This document shows positions 46,014 to 58,300 of a stretch of DNA of 64,000 nt, in pieces; position 1 is the first letter of the stretch, and each line of letters begins with the position of its first letter. The position numbers and the translations under genes are program-made. The notes under the pieces are model-generated. The model worked only from the letters and a program-made list of their open reading frames with translations, had not been told where the DNA came from and made no database searches. The DNA lies in contig JAWPHD010008282.1 in assembly GCA_037043455.1 (NCBI GenBank), positions 53,134-117,133 of the forward strand, written 5' to 3'. This DNA is from Cyrtodaria siliqua (Eukaryota > Mollusca > Bivalvia > Adapedonta > Hiatellidae).

Positions 46014-46050
46014 ACTGGGAAATATCTCCCACTGGGAGATATTTCCCAGT
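46014..46050. repeat. Perfect short hairpin
   Basis: ACTGGGAAATATCTCCC, a 3-nt loop ACT, then the exact inverse. The same GGAAATATCTCCC core is in the 45610-45742 foldback, so both may stem from one family. Confidence 0.85.
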
Positions 46051-46207
46051 AGAGCAAACGAGTAGATATAGCTTTTCTATTCCCATTATTTCCTATACAA
46101 ATCACAGACAAATAAGTAATATAAACAATGACGTCATGCAACTGTTGACTTGTTGGCGTTATTGACGTCATTGTTGTTGCGCGTCACCTTTAACTTCTTT
46201 TTTTTTA

Positions 46208-46523
46208 GATCTAAGACAATTTCTAAGGTTATTAGTATATAATAAATAGAATATTTGTTGGTTTGTCGTGAATATAGGATTTATTTTTATCTCAAAGTGA
46301 GGAAACTCAAATATTTCGACTCGTGCTAAAGCACTCTTGAAAATATAAGTTTTCTCACTTCTCGAGATCTAAGACAATTTCTAAGGTTATTAGTATATAA
46401 TAAATAGAATATTTGTTGGTTTGTCGTGAATATAGGATTTAGTTTTATCTCAAAGTGAGGAAACTCAAATATTTCGACTCGTGCTAAAGCACTCGTGAAA
46501 ATATAAGTTTTCTCACTTCTCGA
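46208..46523 (+). repeat. 158-bp tandem duplication
   Basis: Two adjacent copies start gatctaagacaatttctaag and end tctcacttctcga. I see only about two differences (tttatt/ttagtt; cactcttg/cactcgtg). Related single units lie near 29500-29640 and, inverted, after 46523. Confidence 0.9.
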
Positions 46524-46649
46524 TGAAAATAAATCCTATATTCATTCCAATCCAACAAATATCCTCTATATATCAATAAATATTAAAAATAAAGACTTAG
46601 TTCTGAATACTATATATGATTTGAACACATAAACTTGAACTTTCCATAA

Positions 46650-48230
46650 ACAACAAGAGGTCAATGACCTTGAAGCTCTACTGATTGATTTTGATTTCAG
46701 GAAGTAGTCGCTACAGACTTGTTTTTTGAAAATCTATTTTTAACCGTGGCGGCCATCTTGAATTTCCGGCCGACCTGAAATTTTGCTAAGATCAATAAGA
46801 CATTATGAGCAACATTCCTGTGAAGTTTCATGAAAATCCGTCAAGTAGTTTCAGAGAAGTAGTCGCTACAAGTTTTCATTATATAACTCTATGTAAACAA
46901 AAATGGCCGCTGGCAGCCATGTTTAACGTCAAATCAAAACGATTTTTGACATGGACCAACATCATGTCATACTGATCATTTTAGAAAAAGTTCCATATCA
47001 ATATCTCTTATTGTTTTGAAGAAGTAGTCGCTACAAACTTATTTATTTTAAATCTATTTTTTGCTGTGGCGGCCATCTTGAATTTCCGGCCGCCCTGAAA
47101 TTTTTCTAGGATCAACTAGACATCAAGAGCAACATTCCTGTGAAGTTTCATGAACATCCGTCAAGTAGTTTCAGAGGAGTAGTCGCTACAAGTTTTTACT
47201 ATATAACTCTATGTAACCAAAGATGGCCACTGGCAGCCATGTTTAACGTCAAATCAAAATAATTTTCCACAAGGATCTACATCATGTCATGCTGATCATT
47301 TTAGAAAAAGTCCCATATCAATATCAATTATAGTTTTCAAGAAGTAGTCGCTACAAACTTATTTTTTAAAAATCTATTTTTAGCTGTGACGGCCATCTTG
47401 AATTTCCGGCCGACCTGAAATTTTTCTAGGATCAATTAGACATCAAGAGCAACATTCCTGTGAAGTTTCATGACAATCCGCCAAGTAGTTTCAGAGTAGT
47501 AGTCGCTACAAGTTTTTACTATATAACTCTATGTAACCAAAGATGGCCACTGGCAGCCATGTTTAACGTCGAATCAAAATAATTTTCCACAAGGATCTAC
47601 ATCATGTCATGCTGATCATTATAGAAAAAGTCCCATATCAATATCACTTATAGTTTTCAAGAAGTAGTCGCTACAAACTTATTTTTTAAAAATCTATTTT
47701 TAGCTGTGACGGCCATCTTGAATTTCCGGCCGACCTGAAATTTTTCTAGGATCAATTAGACATCAAGAGCAACATTCCTGTAAAGTTTCATGACAATCCG
47801 CCAAGTAGTTTCAGAGAAGTAGTCGCTACAAGTTTTTACTATATAACTCTATGTAAACAAAGATGGCCGCTGGCAGCCATGTTTAACGTTGAATCAAAAC
47901 GATTTTTGACTAGGATCAACATCATGTCATGCTGATCATTTTAGAAAAAGTCCCATATCAATATCACTTATAGTTTTCAAGAAGAAGTCGCTACAAACTT
48001 GTATTTTAAAACTCTATTTTTAGCTTTGGCGGCCATCTTGGATTTCACATCAACATGAATTTTTGCTAGGATCAACTAGACTTTATGGGCAACATTTCTG
48101 TAAAGTTTCATGAATATCCATCCAGCAGTTTCAGAGGAGAAGTCGCTACAAATAAAAGTTTACGGACAGACGGACGACGGACGCCGCACCACGGCATAAG
48201 CTCTGCTGATCTCTGATCAGTAGAGCTAAA
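46650..48230 (-). repeat. TTTTTAGCTCTACTGATCAG composite repeat, minus copy
   Basis: It starts aagaggtcaatgaccttgaa and ends ctgatcagtagagctaaaaa. Internally it has four ~320-bp units (marker aagtcccatatcaatatcac) with aagtagtcgctacaa and cggccatcttgaatttccgg. The (ACGG)n tract at 48165-48185 corresponds to (CCGT)n of the plus copy. Confidence 0.9.
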
Positions 48231-48734
48231 AATTGGTGAGTTTTTAATTGTTTAAATATTAAAGTGTAAACATTAAATATTTTAACAAGAGAATCCAAGA
48301 GGGTGAAAATGGAAGCCCTATCATTTTAACGAGGCAAAATATAGCATGTTTAATAAAATAAGGGCCATAACTCTAATGTTACTCATCCGATCTGACTGTT
48401 CTTCAGGACTGTTCAAGGTTTAATTGACATCAACAATCTGGCTAAGTTTGGTAAAGATCAGATCAGAATGAAGGACAACTAAATCAAGGTTTTCAAACTC
48501 GACCAAGCTTTCATTGATATAAAGATACTGGCCAAGTTTGGTAAAGATCTGATGCAAAACGAAGGCCCTATTGTGTTAATGAGGCAGAAGAGCTAAAAAC
48601 AGATGAACAAATTCATTCATTACATCTCTGTAGATGTTTTGAATACAACTATCTGAGTAAAAGATAAATATATAACACATGGAGATGTATGATTTGTAAA
48701 ACTCGATCTAAACAGCTTCTGCTATATTTATATA

Positions 48735-49075
48735 TATACTAAAGGAAAAAAAGCAACTCAGGTATTTGCGCTATATTTCGTATGTATGTTGCTTCTGATA
48801 ATTGAACCATAAATGGCTGCATGAGACTTCTTTCGGAAAAAAGACAAACAATACATAACACTGAATGTTTTCATTTCAAAGTTTCATTATTGACAGAAGA
48901 TGCGTTTGGTTCAAGCAGGTGAGCAAACTTAAGAAATAAAATCTTGCTATCTATTTACATTAAATACAGTACAGAAATGGCTCAAACCTTCAAAGCAGAC
49001 AAAATGTACAGTATATACATTATATAGCAGAAATCCCCGAGTTGCGTTTCCTTTTTCCTTTAGCATATGACTGTG
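48735..49075. mobile_element. MITE related to the AAAGAAACGC family
   Basis: Left ATACTAAAGGAAAAAAAGCA, right inverted ATGCTAAAGGAAAAAGGAAA; the arms continue with actcaggtatttgcgctata. Interior ttctttcggaaaaaagac matches the 38460 element. Confidence 0.75.
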
Positions 49076-49338
49076 TGTATATGTACATTTGTATGTATGT
49101 ATACCGTCCGTGATACAATGATGAAGATGTATGTATGATGTACATGGTTAATGTACTGTCACTGTTATATGACTAGATATTAACAACAAATGCAGAAACA
49201 AGCACATCACCCTGATTTTTAAATTAAAATAATTAAACTAAATTAGTATTTATATATATAATGTGTATACACATATCTACAATATTTTACCGGTGTCAAA
49301 TATTTATGTATATCATATATTGTGGCAAACAAGTTATT

Positions 49339-49583
49339 ACTACTCAAAGTTTGCTAAGCACCAAGATTTTAATTCGATATATTACGGTGGCTGGTTTTAC
49401 CAACAGCACAAAACTCAATAATTAATATTAATATTTTTGAAATTCATTATTTTATTGTCAAAAACTGATTAGAAAATATATATATATTTTTAATTTACAT
49501 GTCACCATTCAAAATACAGTTTCGCGCAGTATTTGGGGTGAACGACGAAAAAAGGTTTTGTGCTTAGCAAAGTTTGAGTAGTA
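49339..49583. mobile_element. 245-bp TA-flanked MITE
   Basis: CTACTCAAAGTTTGCTAAGC is present at both ends in inverse orientation, bounded by TA on each side, which suits a mariner-like TA target. AT-rich interior. Confidence 0.85.
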
Positions 49584-49599
49584 GGTTTTAAGTAACAAG

Positions 49600-50690
49600 T
49601 GGGTTATCTTGGTGACTGACAACTACAAAGATGAACGGATGATGATTGGCCTGGAAGCACAACAAAAACTGATTATGAATTGTCCCAAGTATTCTAAAAT
49701 GTGTCATGATAATGCCACTCATGATAATGCCACTGTAAAATAAATACTAAACTGAGATTCAAGTCTTTCACCGTATTGCATGTAAACATTCATCCAATCA
49801 TCTCAACACTGAGCCTATTCTATTGTACATATCTGAAAAAAATAAAGTTTAGCAAGCCCTTATGCACATCTAGCTTAAATAAATGTCATGTTATTCTATA
49901 TTGTAAAGTATTTTAAATCGTCGGCATGACTTAGGTTGTTCTTTTTCACTCACTTCTTGTATTCCGATGTAAGTATCAGAGTTATCTCCCATTTAGTTAA
50001 TACATACTATTTCACATTTAAAAACTCTAATAAGGTAAAGAGCAAGATTGAACATTACAAAATAACTGTTATGGGTTTCAAGTTATAAAACCCGCTAAAC
50101 CAATCACCATTTCCTTGCCATTATAAAGATACAGGGAACCAATGTTTACCATTTGTGAAATTACCTCCCTTTACTTTGAAACAAGAACAAAATTATTTCT
50201 GTAAAACATGTACATTATTACCACATGTTGCTATTGTTTTCGCAAATTTCTTTGAGACTTATTCCCTTAATATAACTGATAAATATGCAGGTTATACTGC
50301 CCATGACCACTTCTACACACATCCTAGAATCTGGTCAACAGGATTTATATGTTATTTACTTGCACAACTTATTTTTATCAGTATATTTGATTAAACAATT
50401 TAACTAGCCCTTTCCGAAAATATCATTTTTTAATAAATGCGTGTTTAATCCTTTGAACATGGACACTAGTCTCATTATAATTACTAGTAAATGTTTAGTC
50501 CCAGAATTTTCGTCAAACATATACACATTTCTTTCTGCAAATGATATTGGTAAATAATATCAACCAAATAAAGTGTATATTTCAACAATCTGTAAGTGAT
50601 ATCTAGACGGTGTATATCTAGACGAGACGGTGTATATCTAGACGAGACGGTGTCTACTTGTAGCAGAGAGCTCTATGCCCAACTTCATAG
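49600..50690. other. Intergenic stretch without recognisable feature
   Basis: AT-rich. A short triplet of tatctagacgagacggtg units at about 50600-50655 is the only structure noted. The 79-codon ORF at 50155 has no recognisable relative. Confidence 0.5.
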
Positions 50691-50699
50691 TGCAGCCTC

Positions 50700-51530
50700 A
50701 CTGGAATATCTTGCCTCAGGCACGTGACATGATGCCCCACCCAGCAACACTGGAATACCATGTCTAAGGCATGTGACCTGATGCCCCACCCAGCCACACT
50801 GGAATACCATGCCTAAGGCACATGACATGATGCCCCACCCAGCCACACTGGAATACCATGCCTAAGGCAAGTGACATGATGCCCCACCCAGCCACACTGG
50901 AATACCATGTCTAAGGCATGTGACCTGATGCCCCAACCAGCCACACTGGAATACCATGCCTAAAGCATGTGACATGATGCCCCACCCAGCCACACTGGAA
51001 TACCATGCCTTAGACACATGACATGATGCCCCACCCAGCCAAACTGGAATACCATGCCTTAGGCACGTGACATGATGCCCCACCCAGCCACACTGGAATA
51101 CCATGCCTAAGGCACGTGACATGATGCCCCACCCAGCCAAACTGGAATACCATGCCTTAGACACGTGACTTGATGCCCCACCAAGCCACACTGGAATACC
51201 ATGTCTAAGACACGTGACATGATGCCCCACCCAGCCACACTGGAATACTATGCCTTAGACACATGACCATGCCCCACTCAGCCACACTGGAATACCATGT
51301 CTAAGGCACGTGACATGATGCCCCACCAAGCCACACTGGAATACCGTGTCTTAGACATGGTATTCCCCATCCAGTCACACACGAATACCATGCCTTAGGC
51401 ACGTGACATGATGCCCCACCCAGCCACACTGGAATACCATGCCTAAGGCACGTGACATGATGCCCCATCCAGTCACACTGGAATACCATGCCTTAGACAT
51501 GTGACAAGATGCCCCAACCAGTCACATTAT
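50700..51530. repeat. 49-bp minisatellite
   Basis: The unit is close to ATGCCCCACCCAGCCACACT + GGAATACCATGCCTAAGG + CACGTGACATG, about 17 copies with scattered substitutions and one shortened unit near 51350. It ends about 600 bp past the SLC17 stop on that gene's downstream side. Confidence 0.95.
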
Positions 51531-51951
51531 ACTGACAACCAGTCCTAGAATTACCCTTTATATGCTGAGCGTCAAGCAAAGGAGCTACTAGTACCATTTT
51601 TATAAAGTCTTTGGTATGACCCGGAATGGGATTGAATCCATGACCTCTTGCATGCGATTGTAAGGTACAACACAAATTAATCATTTAAATCAGCATGACT
51701 GAAACTTACATACAAACACCAAGTATTGAAAAGAAATCCTATCATGGTTACCCTGGATACCAGATCACCTGCCTTCAATATATTAAAATACCTTACTTAC
51801 AGGCTTACTCAAAAATAGTTACAAACATTGCAATAACGGCATATAAACATTCATATTCTATAAACAATTAACTCACTTTTAAAAACACAGATTCGAAAGT
51901 TGCTTATAGTATATAAAATAAATTTTAAATATAAACTCATAAAAATATTCA

Positions 51952-51957
51952 TTTATT
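51952..51957 (-). promoter_or_regulatory. Candidate polyadenylation signal for the SLC17 gene
   Basis: AATAAA on the minus strand, about 160 bp after the stop in AT-rich sequence. It is the first such hexamer I noticed. A much longer 3' UTR cannot be excluded. Confidence 0.45.
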
Positions 51958-52114
51958 AAGTCATAAACCTGAAGTTGTAAGCTAATAAATTGTTTCGACA
52001 AATCTTCAAAATGTAAAATGCATTGTAAGTTGCAAACAATAAGAATTCTATTATCACATTAAAATGGTTAAAAACTACGTCATCTTCCATTCCAAACATC
52101 TCCAGAAATGGTGA

Positions 52115-52336
52115 TTAAAATACAGGGAGTGCTTTCTCGTCATGTTGAACAGCATCTCCGTTCATCGCTTGTCCGTTTTTCTCTAACAACTCCACTTCTA
52201 CAGTGATGTCCTCCTCTGTCAGGGCGGCCCATGGTTGGACCTCTCCTGAGGCAAATATCGCATAAAATACGGAGCCAAACAGATAGAACCCAGTTGATAT
52301 GTAAAACACTACCTGCCAGTTTTCTCTCGTCTGATC
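52115..52336 (-). CDS. SLC17 terminal exon: TM12 and C-tail
   Basis: Acceptor ctacttgcag on the minus strand. It encodes DQTRENWQVVFYISTGFYLF and FASGEVQPWA, the conserved end of TM12, then a roughly 40-residue acidic hydrophilic tail. Stop at 52115-52117. A minus-strand AATAAA lies at 51952-51957, about 160 bp downstream, and is a plausible polyadenylation signal. Confidence 0.95.
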   Translation of the reverse strand, partial: DQTRENWQVVFYISTGFYLFGSVFYAIFASGEVQPWAALTEEDITVEVELLEKNGQAMNGDAVQHDEKALPVF

Positions 52337-55300
52337 CTGCAAGTAGAACAAAGTTTTTATTTTTATTTGCAACAATTCAACAGATCATCACATGGCAGTC
52401 TTTAAGTTTTTATCAAGCATCAAATTAGCATCTCGATTGATTAACCCTTAACCCGTTACATATATATAATGGACTTAACTTTCTTTGAATTAAGACCATT
52501 CCATTTATGTGACAAAGGGGTGTTTTGGGGGGAAATGACTGACATTGTAAACTCTGATCAGCCTGCGAGTTACTCGCAGGCTGATCTGGGTTTACAATGG
52601 ACCCAAAGGCTATTATAGTTGTGCTTTAATAGCGGGTTAAGGGTTAATCCAGTATCATTTTGACTTCAAACCTGCCTGTATTTAATTAAATAAAATTTTA
52701 TGTTTCATTTTTTCTTCTTATTTCGCCATGTTTCTTACGGATGGCAGGAGGTACAGTACTGGTTCTACCCAGGAAAAGTGGGTGGTCTGCCTCCACCACA
52801 AAATATCGACTGTCATATATAACCTTACACGAGTTGAAAATGACAGAAACACCATACAAACAAACAAACCATATGTTTCAATACATTATTGGTGAACTGT
52901 AGTCAACTTTTAGTAATATGCAACAAGAGGCCCAAGAGGGCCTGTGGACGCTCTACTGGCTCAAGATAAAGTTTATGTATAAGGGGCTATAAGTCTTTCA
53001 AAAATCATTCAACAAGAACATGGCAATGACAGGTGCAACTAGGCTTAGTACTGGCAAAGAGTTCAGAAGAGACTAATCTGGACAAAGTTTGTGTATTAAA
53101 ACATTTAAAGGGTCACAACTCTGCCAAAAATCATTCAACCGAAATATGGCAATGATATGCACAACTAGGCTTGATACTGATCATCATTGTCAAGTTTTGT
53201 CTATATCCAGCCAGGGGTTCAGGAGAACTAGCCCGGAAAAAAATTGTGGTATCAAAATCCTTTAAAGGACCATAACTCTGCCAAATATCTGTAAACCGGA
53301 ACGTGACAATGACATGCACAACTAGGCTTGGTGCTGATCATCCCTGCAAAGTTTCATTGAAGTCTGGCGAGGGGTTCAGGAGAAGTAGATCAGACAAAGT
53401 TTGTGTATTAAAACCTTTAAAGGGCCATAATTCTGCCATTTAAAAGGAATACGCCAATGATTTGCACAACTAGACATGGAATTGATCATCCCTAAAAAGC
53501 TTTGTTTAAATCCAGCCATCTAATATCAATAGACAGGCGGTGCAATTGGAGCAGAAGTATTTACAAGTTGTTAAAGTTTTTAGGCAATCAACATTCAGGG
53601 TTCTCCACAGTGCCTTTAAGCACCGCGCTAGCGCAGTGCTTGAAAATCAAAATCCTTATTTGCGCTGTCCTTGAAATTATCGCGGTCCTTTAAATCCCAA
53701 GCGCGCTGCTTTGATTTACTCGATTCATGTTGCTTACCGTCCGACACATACACTATAACCAGACCCTCTACACAGGATGTAAGTCACGCGCTATCGGTGT
53801 GAAATAGTCCACGTCAAGGACAAGTGTGTACAGTTGTATAAACCAGTCAAATCAGGCAGATATACGGTGTTGTCACGTTGCGTTAGCTGTGTATAACTTG
53901 ACTTTATTGTTGATCATTATTATGTCCCGACAAACAAAATTTGATGGGATTAATAAGTTAAGATGAAGCGATGTGACATAATTGATTGGATAATGTGATT
54001 TAAATACATGATGAGTGATTATTAAGGAGTTGTTAAAAAAAATTATGATGTTTTGATGTTCGTCGGCTCTCTGCGTGGATCGTCTGCAGTTTGTAAGTAT
54101 TAATTTGTTGCAGATTATTTTAATTACTCGATACTTTCAGAGATTAGTTAATATCTTTAATTTATTAAGTTAATGAAGGTAACTGGGTTACTTTGCTATA
54201 AAATGCCTGATGTTTCCATTAATTTATCATAACAAAATGTCGAAGCAAAGTAGTATGAGACCTTTAGATGGGGGAATTGGCAAGTTTTTTGTGGTAAGAA
54301 ATGTTGAGGCTGCACCTACTGTCTGTGACTCAGCATCTGAACCAGTCGCCAAAAGAGCCAGGGTCAGACTGACCGGGTTCAATCCAGACTGGGAAAAAGA
54401 CTTCAAATGGGTTGAGGAAATGGAAAATGGTTAGTAAATAAATACATGTAATTTAAGGGCAATCAATGTAAAGAATGAATATTAATATTATTTTATTCAA
54501 ATGCAGATTATTGTAAAGTGTATAGTAGGTCTAAATTTAATGGATAAAGTGTTTGTTGTATTGGGGTATATTTATTGCAGATTATATTATGTCATGTTGT
54601 AGTTTGTACTAGGGTACTGTATATTATATTTATGTACAGATTATATTTCATTGATGTATACATAGACCTAAATACCATGTATGAAGGTCTATGATGTATA
54701 CTACCTATATAATTATATATTGTATAAACCTTGTTTTAAAAAGTTAATTATATTCTCTTTAATATAGTTCTTCCCCATCTTCATTTTATAATTAAAAATC
54801 ATCTCAGGGCATATGGTGCACCCTAGAATTGGAAAAAAAATCGACAATGGGAGGGGACGGCCCCCTCCCAAACCCACCCCCCGCGCTGCCTATGCCAGCG
54901 CCTGAAAAAAATCCTGTGGAGGACCCAGACATTAGGTGATGTAGAGGGACATAAGGTCATCATTTGTTATGTGTATATGAAGTTTGGGAACAACCCATTC
55001 AAAACGGTTTGAGTGCAAGTAAAATGGACATGACGCGACAAAATGCAACGCAATGCGACAAGAATGTGTTACAGGACGCGATGTTATGGACAACGCGATT
55101 CCTATATAGCCCCCACTTCACTTTGTGAACGTGGCAGTATAGTAATTGATAATAAAGAACTATATAATGTTTCATGAATATAGGTCATTATTTTGCCACA
55201 TTATAAGCTAGGTTAGGTTGCAGGCTAAAGCTTTAAGAAAAAGGAAAACTCTGCCAAAATGAAATTCGGAGTCTCTGGACTTGTCAATGGCATTTGAATA

Positions 55301-58300
55301 ATTGTTGAGGAAGAACTGTATAAAGTTTCATGACCACAGGTCAATATTTTGCCAAGTTGCCAGCTAGGTTAGGCAGCAGGTTAAAGCTTCAAGAAAGGGG
55401 CATAACTCTGCCAAAACGGAAGTCAGAGTTATTGGACCTGTCAATGGCATTGGAATAATTCGTAAGGAAAACCTGTACAATGACATTCTATTCTAACATA
55501 TTTTAAACGAAATGGTAAATAAGTCCGCTGAGCATAAAGTGGTAGCAAAAAGAAAAATATAGTCAGAGGAGGTTCTGAGCTTGATTAATACATACGTAAC
55601 AAAATTAATGTGTGCTATAAAAGTGAATAAAGACACATTTCCAATAAGAAAAAAATATTGGACCTGTCCATTTTAAATCAGGGCCTATCCATTTCAAATC
55701 AGGGCCTGTCCATTTCAAATCGGGGCCTGTCCATTTTCAGAAGCAACAAGCCCTGGGCCTGTCTCTTAAAATAATTTTCTTTGAGCACTGAAATGTTTAT
55801 AAATCATAGGTCAATATTAATAGGTTAAGATTTCATTGAAAGGGGCATTACTATGCTGATATGAAAGTCAGAGTTATTGGACATGTGTAGCGACATTCCT
55901 TCCCAGTACGATAAAGATATGTGTGAACTTTCATGTTACTGTTCAAGCCAAGGTTAGGTTGCAGTGTGACATATGGACGACAGACATAATGATCCCTAAC
56001 TGTCTGCCATGCTAAGCAGGCGACACAAATACCTTCAGAGTTGCTGTACCGATTAAGTAAATGCCTAGATGCACTGTTGTTATATTACAATTGAGTAAGA
56101 ACCGTAATCACACATGCATGCATAAAAATCGCCAAAAATAATGACAGCTATGATTTTCACAGCTAACACTGCCTATAAAAGGCAGACCATAAAAAATTGT
56201 TGGTTTGCTGTTTGCTGTTGCCCTATCTACCCATGAAAAAACTTCCTGCAGCAATTCTTTAACATTATTTTTGTTGTTGCTATCTTCAGTATATATTTCT
56301 TTAATTTCATAAGGTGTTTACTGTTCTTGACGAAAAAAAACAACTTTTTTTAAGGATGGCATAAGCATATAAAATATAATTAAATTATTTTAAAAAGGGC
56401 TTAAATACCGATACTTTTAAAATAGAGTTTAAAAACTTATTACTGGTTTAAAATCACAAACCTCAGTTAAATGTCCAACAACAACCGGCGACAAAAAGCC
56501 TGTCACTGCAGCTATAGAGTTAGTGATACCAAACAGTATGCCAGCGTATGCCGGAGCAATGTCCATGTGGTTCACAATCCACCCGCTGTACTGACTTCCC
56601 GTCAACGACACGCACAGGACCAGTAGGGCTATGGCTATGCCAGGTTGAGTGCAGTCCACATATCCCAGTGCCACCAGCAACACGGCAGGAGCCATCATAC
56701 CTATAAAATAACAAGAAGTTGTTTATAAAAATTAATGCGCCGCATAATGATTATGCTTTATTCTGGCATCTGCAGGGCAGGAAAGTTTGTTTCTGGGTTA
56801 CTCGTCCTACGAAATGCAGCGAGTTTTTTTTGTGGGAAGGGGTTGGACCCTTTAGAGGAGGAAAAATTAGACGTGAATTGGAAAAAGGGGGAATTTAGAC
56901 AATGTTAAAATAAAGAAGAAAGATATAAGTAAGGGTTGTTCCTCACCTAATGGCGGGACTGGATGTAAAAATGCCATTACTTATAATTTAGTGTGCTAGT
57001 CACACTGTTTATTGACGATACAATCAACGTTAGTCCCAATATCAGTACAGGAGTTATGGACACAAATTACATCATCTTGACCAGTGACCTTGAAAACGAA
57101 ACCTCAATAAAATATGATATTAAACACAGACTCTTTTTTATTGATATAAAACCTTCATTTCAAGTCGAGCGAAAAATCCAAATCAATTTACCGAAGTTAT
57201 CACAATACAAACCTTAAATTCCTTTAAATCTCTTTCAACAAAATGGTTTGTTTGTTTGTTTGTTTGAATGGTGTTTCACATCAATTTTAGCACATGTTAG
57301 GCCATATATGACAGCTGGTTTTGTTGAGGCAGACTACTCTGTTTTTTCTGGGTAGAACCAGTAGTGTATACCTCCCGCATACCGGAAAATCAACACTTAC
57401 TCACTTGAAAAGTCGACCTCAAGGTGAGATTCAAAACTACAGTGAACCTGTAGTACTAAGAGGCAAAGATTAGACGCAGCTCTTTACTATCCCAGCCTTG
57501 GAGGCTCCTCCTCTTTCCACATAATTCAAGGCATTAACTAAATATCGCATAGGTCATCTTATTGAAACTGACCTTCGAAAAAAGTTGGTGAAAATGAAAT
57601 TTTTCTTTTGAACTGAGATTCTATTATTTTCACAAAATCAAGGGCAATAACAATATAACATCTGCACCAGTTTTACTTATTGTCTCACCTTATTGAACAA
57701 AGGGGGTTTGGACTCTTTAGAGGAAAAAATTAACGTGAATAGGAAAAAGGTGGAATTTCGACAATGTTTAAGGGGTTGATGCACTATTTCCAAACACTAT
57801 TTATTAAATAGGGCTCTGAAAAACTTGAAAAAAGCTAAAAGAATGATCAAAATGCCATGAAAAACAAAGGAGATATGACCTATTGAAAATTGGCAAAGAA
57901 CTTAAATGGAGGCGGTCATCTTTGAACGATGACGTCATCGCGCCATTTTACAATATATGGCATACTGACAAAATGCATTTTAAAGCAAAGAAAATCACTG
58001 CAAATTGAATAAAAACAAATATACAGATGTTCTACGGTTATTTTTCATTTGCAGTTATTTTCTTTGCGTTAAAAGACAATATGCCATATATGGTAAAAAG
58101 GCCTGATGACGTCATCGTTCCAAGATGGCGGCCTCCATTTATGCTTCTTTGCAACTTTTCAATGGATCAGTTTTTCAGAGATCTTTAAAATACACCTTTT
58201 TTAAAAATAGTGCATCAACCCCTTTAAAGTAAAGAAAAAAGATAATAGTAAGCAGAATTTTTTCTCAAAAAAGGTGGATTTTTTTTCAATTTTTTATAAT

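Noticed and set aside
50700..51530. Regular repeats that could be mistaken for a CRISPR array or a coding repeat
   Set aside because: Units are directly contiguous with no unique spacers, and this is a eukaryotic intergenic region; 49 bp is not a multiple of three.
52441..52647. Interstitial telomeric sequence
   Set aside because: TTAACCC-like ends occur only as one inverted pair, not as tandem TTAGGG/CCCTAA arrays.
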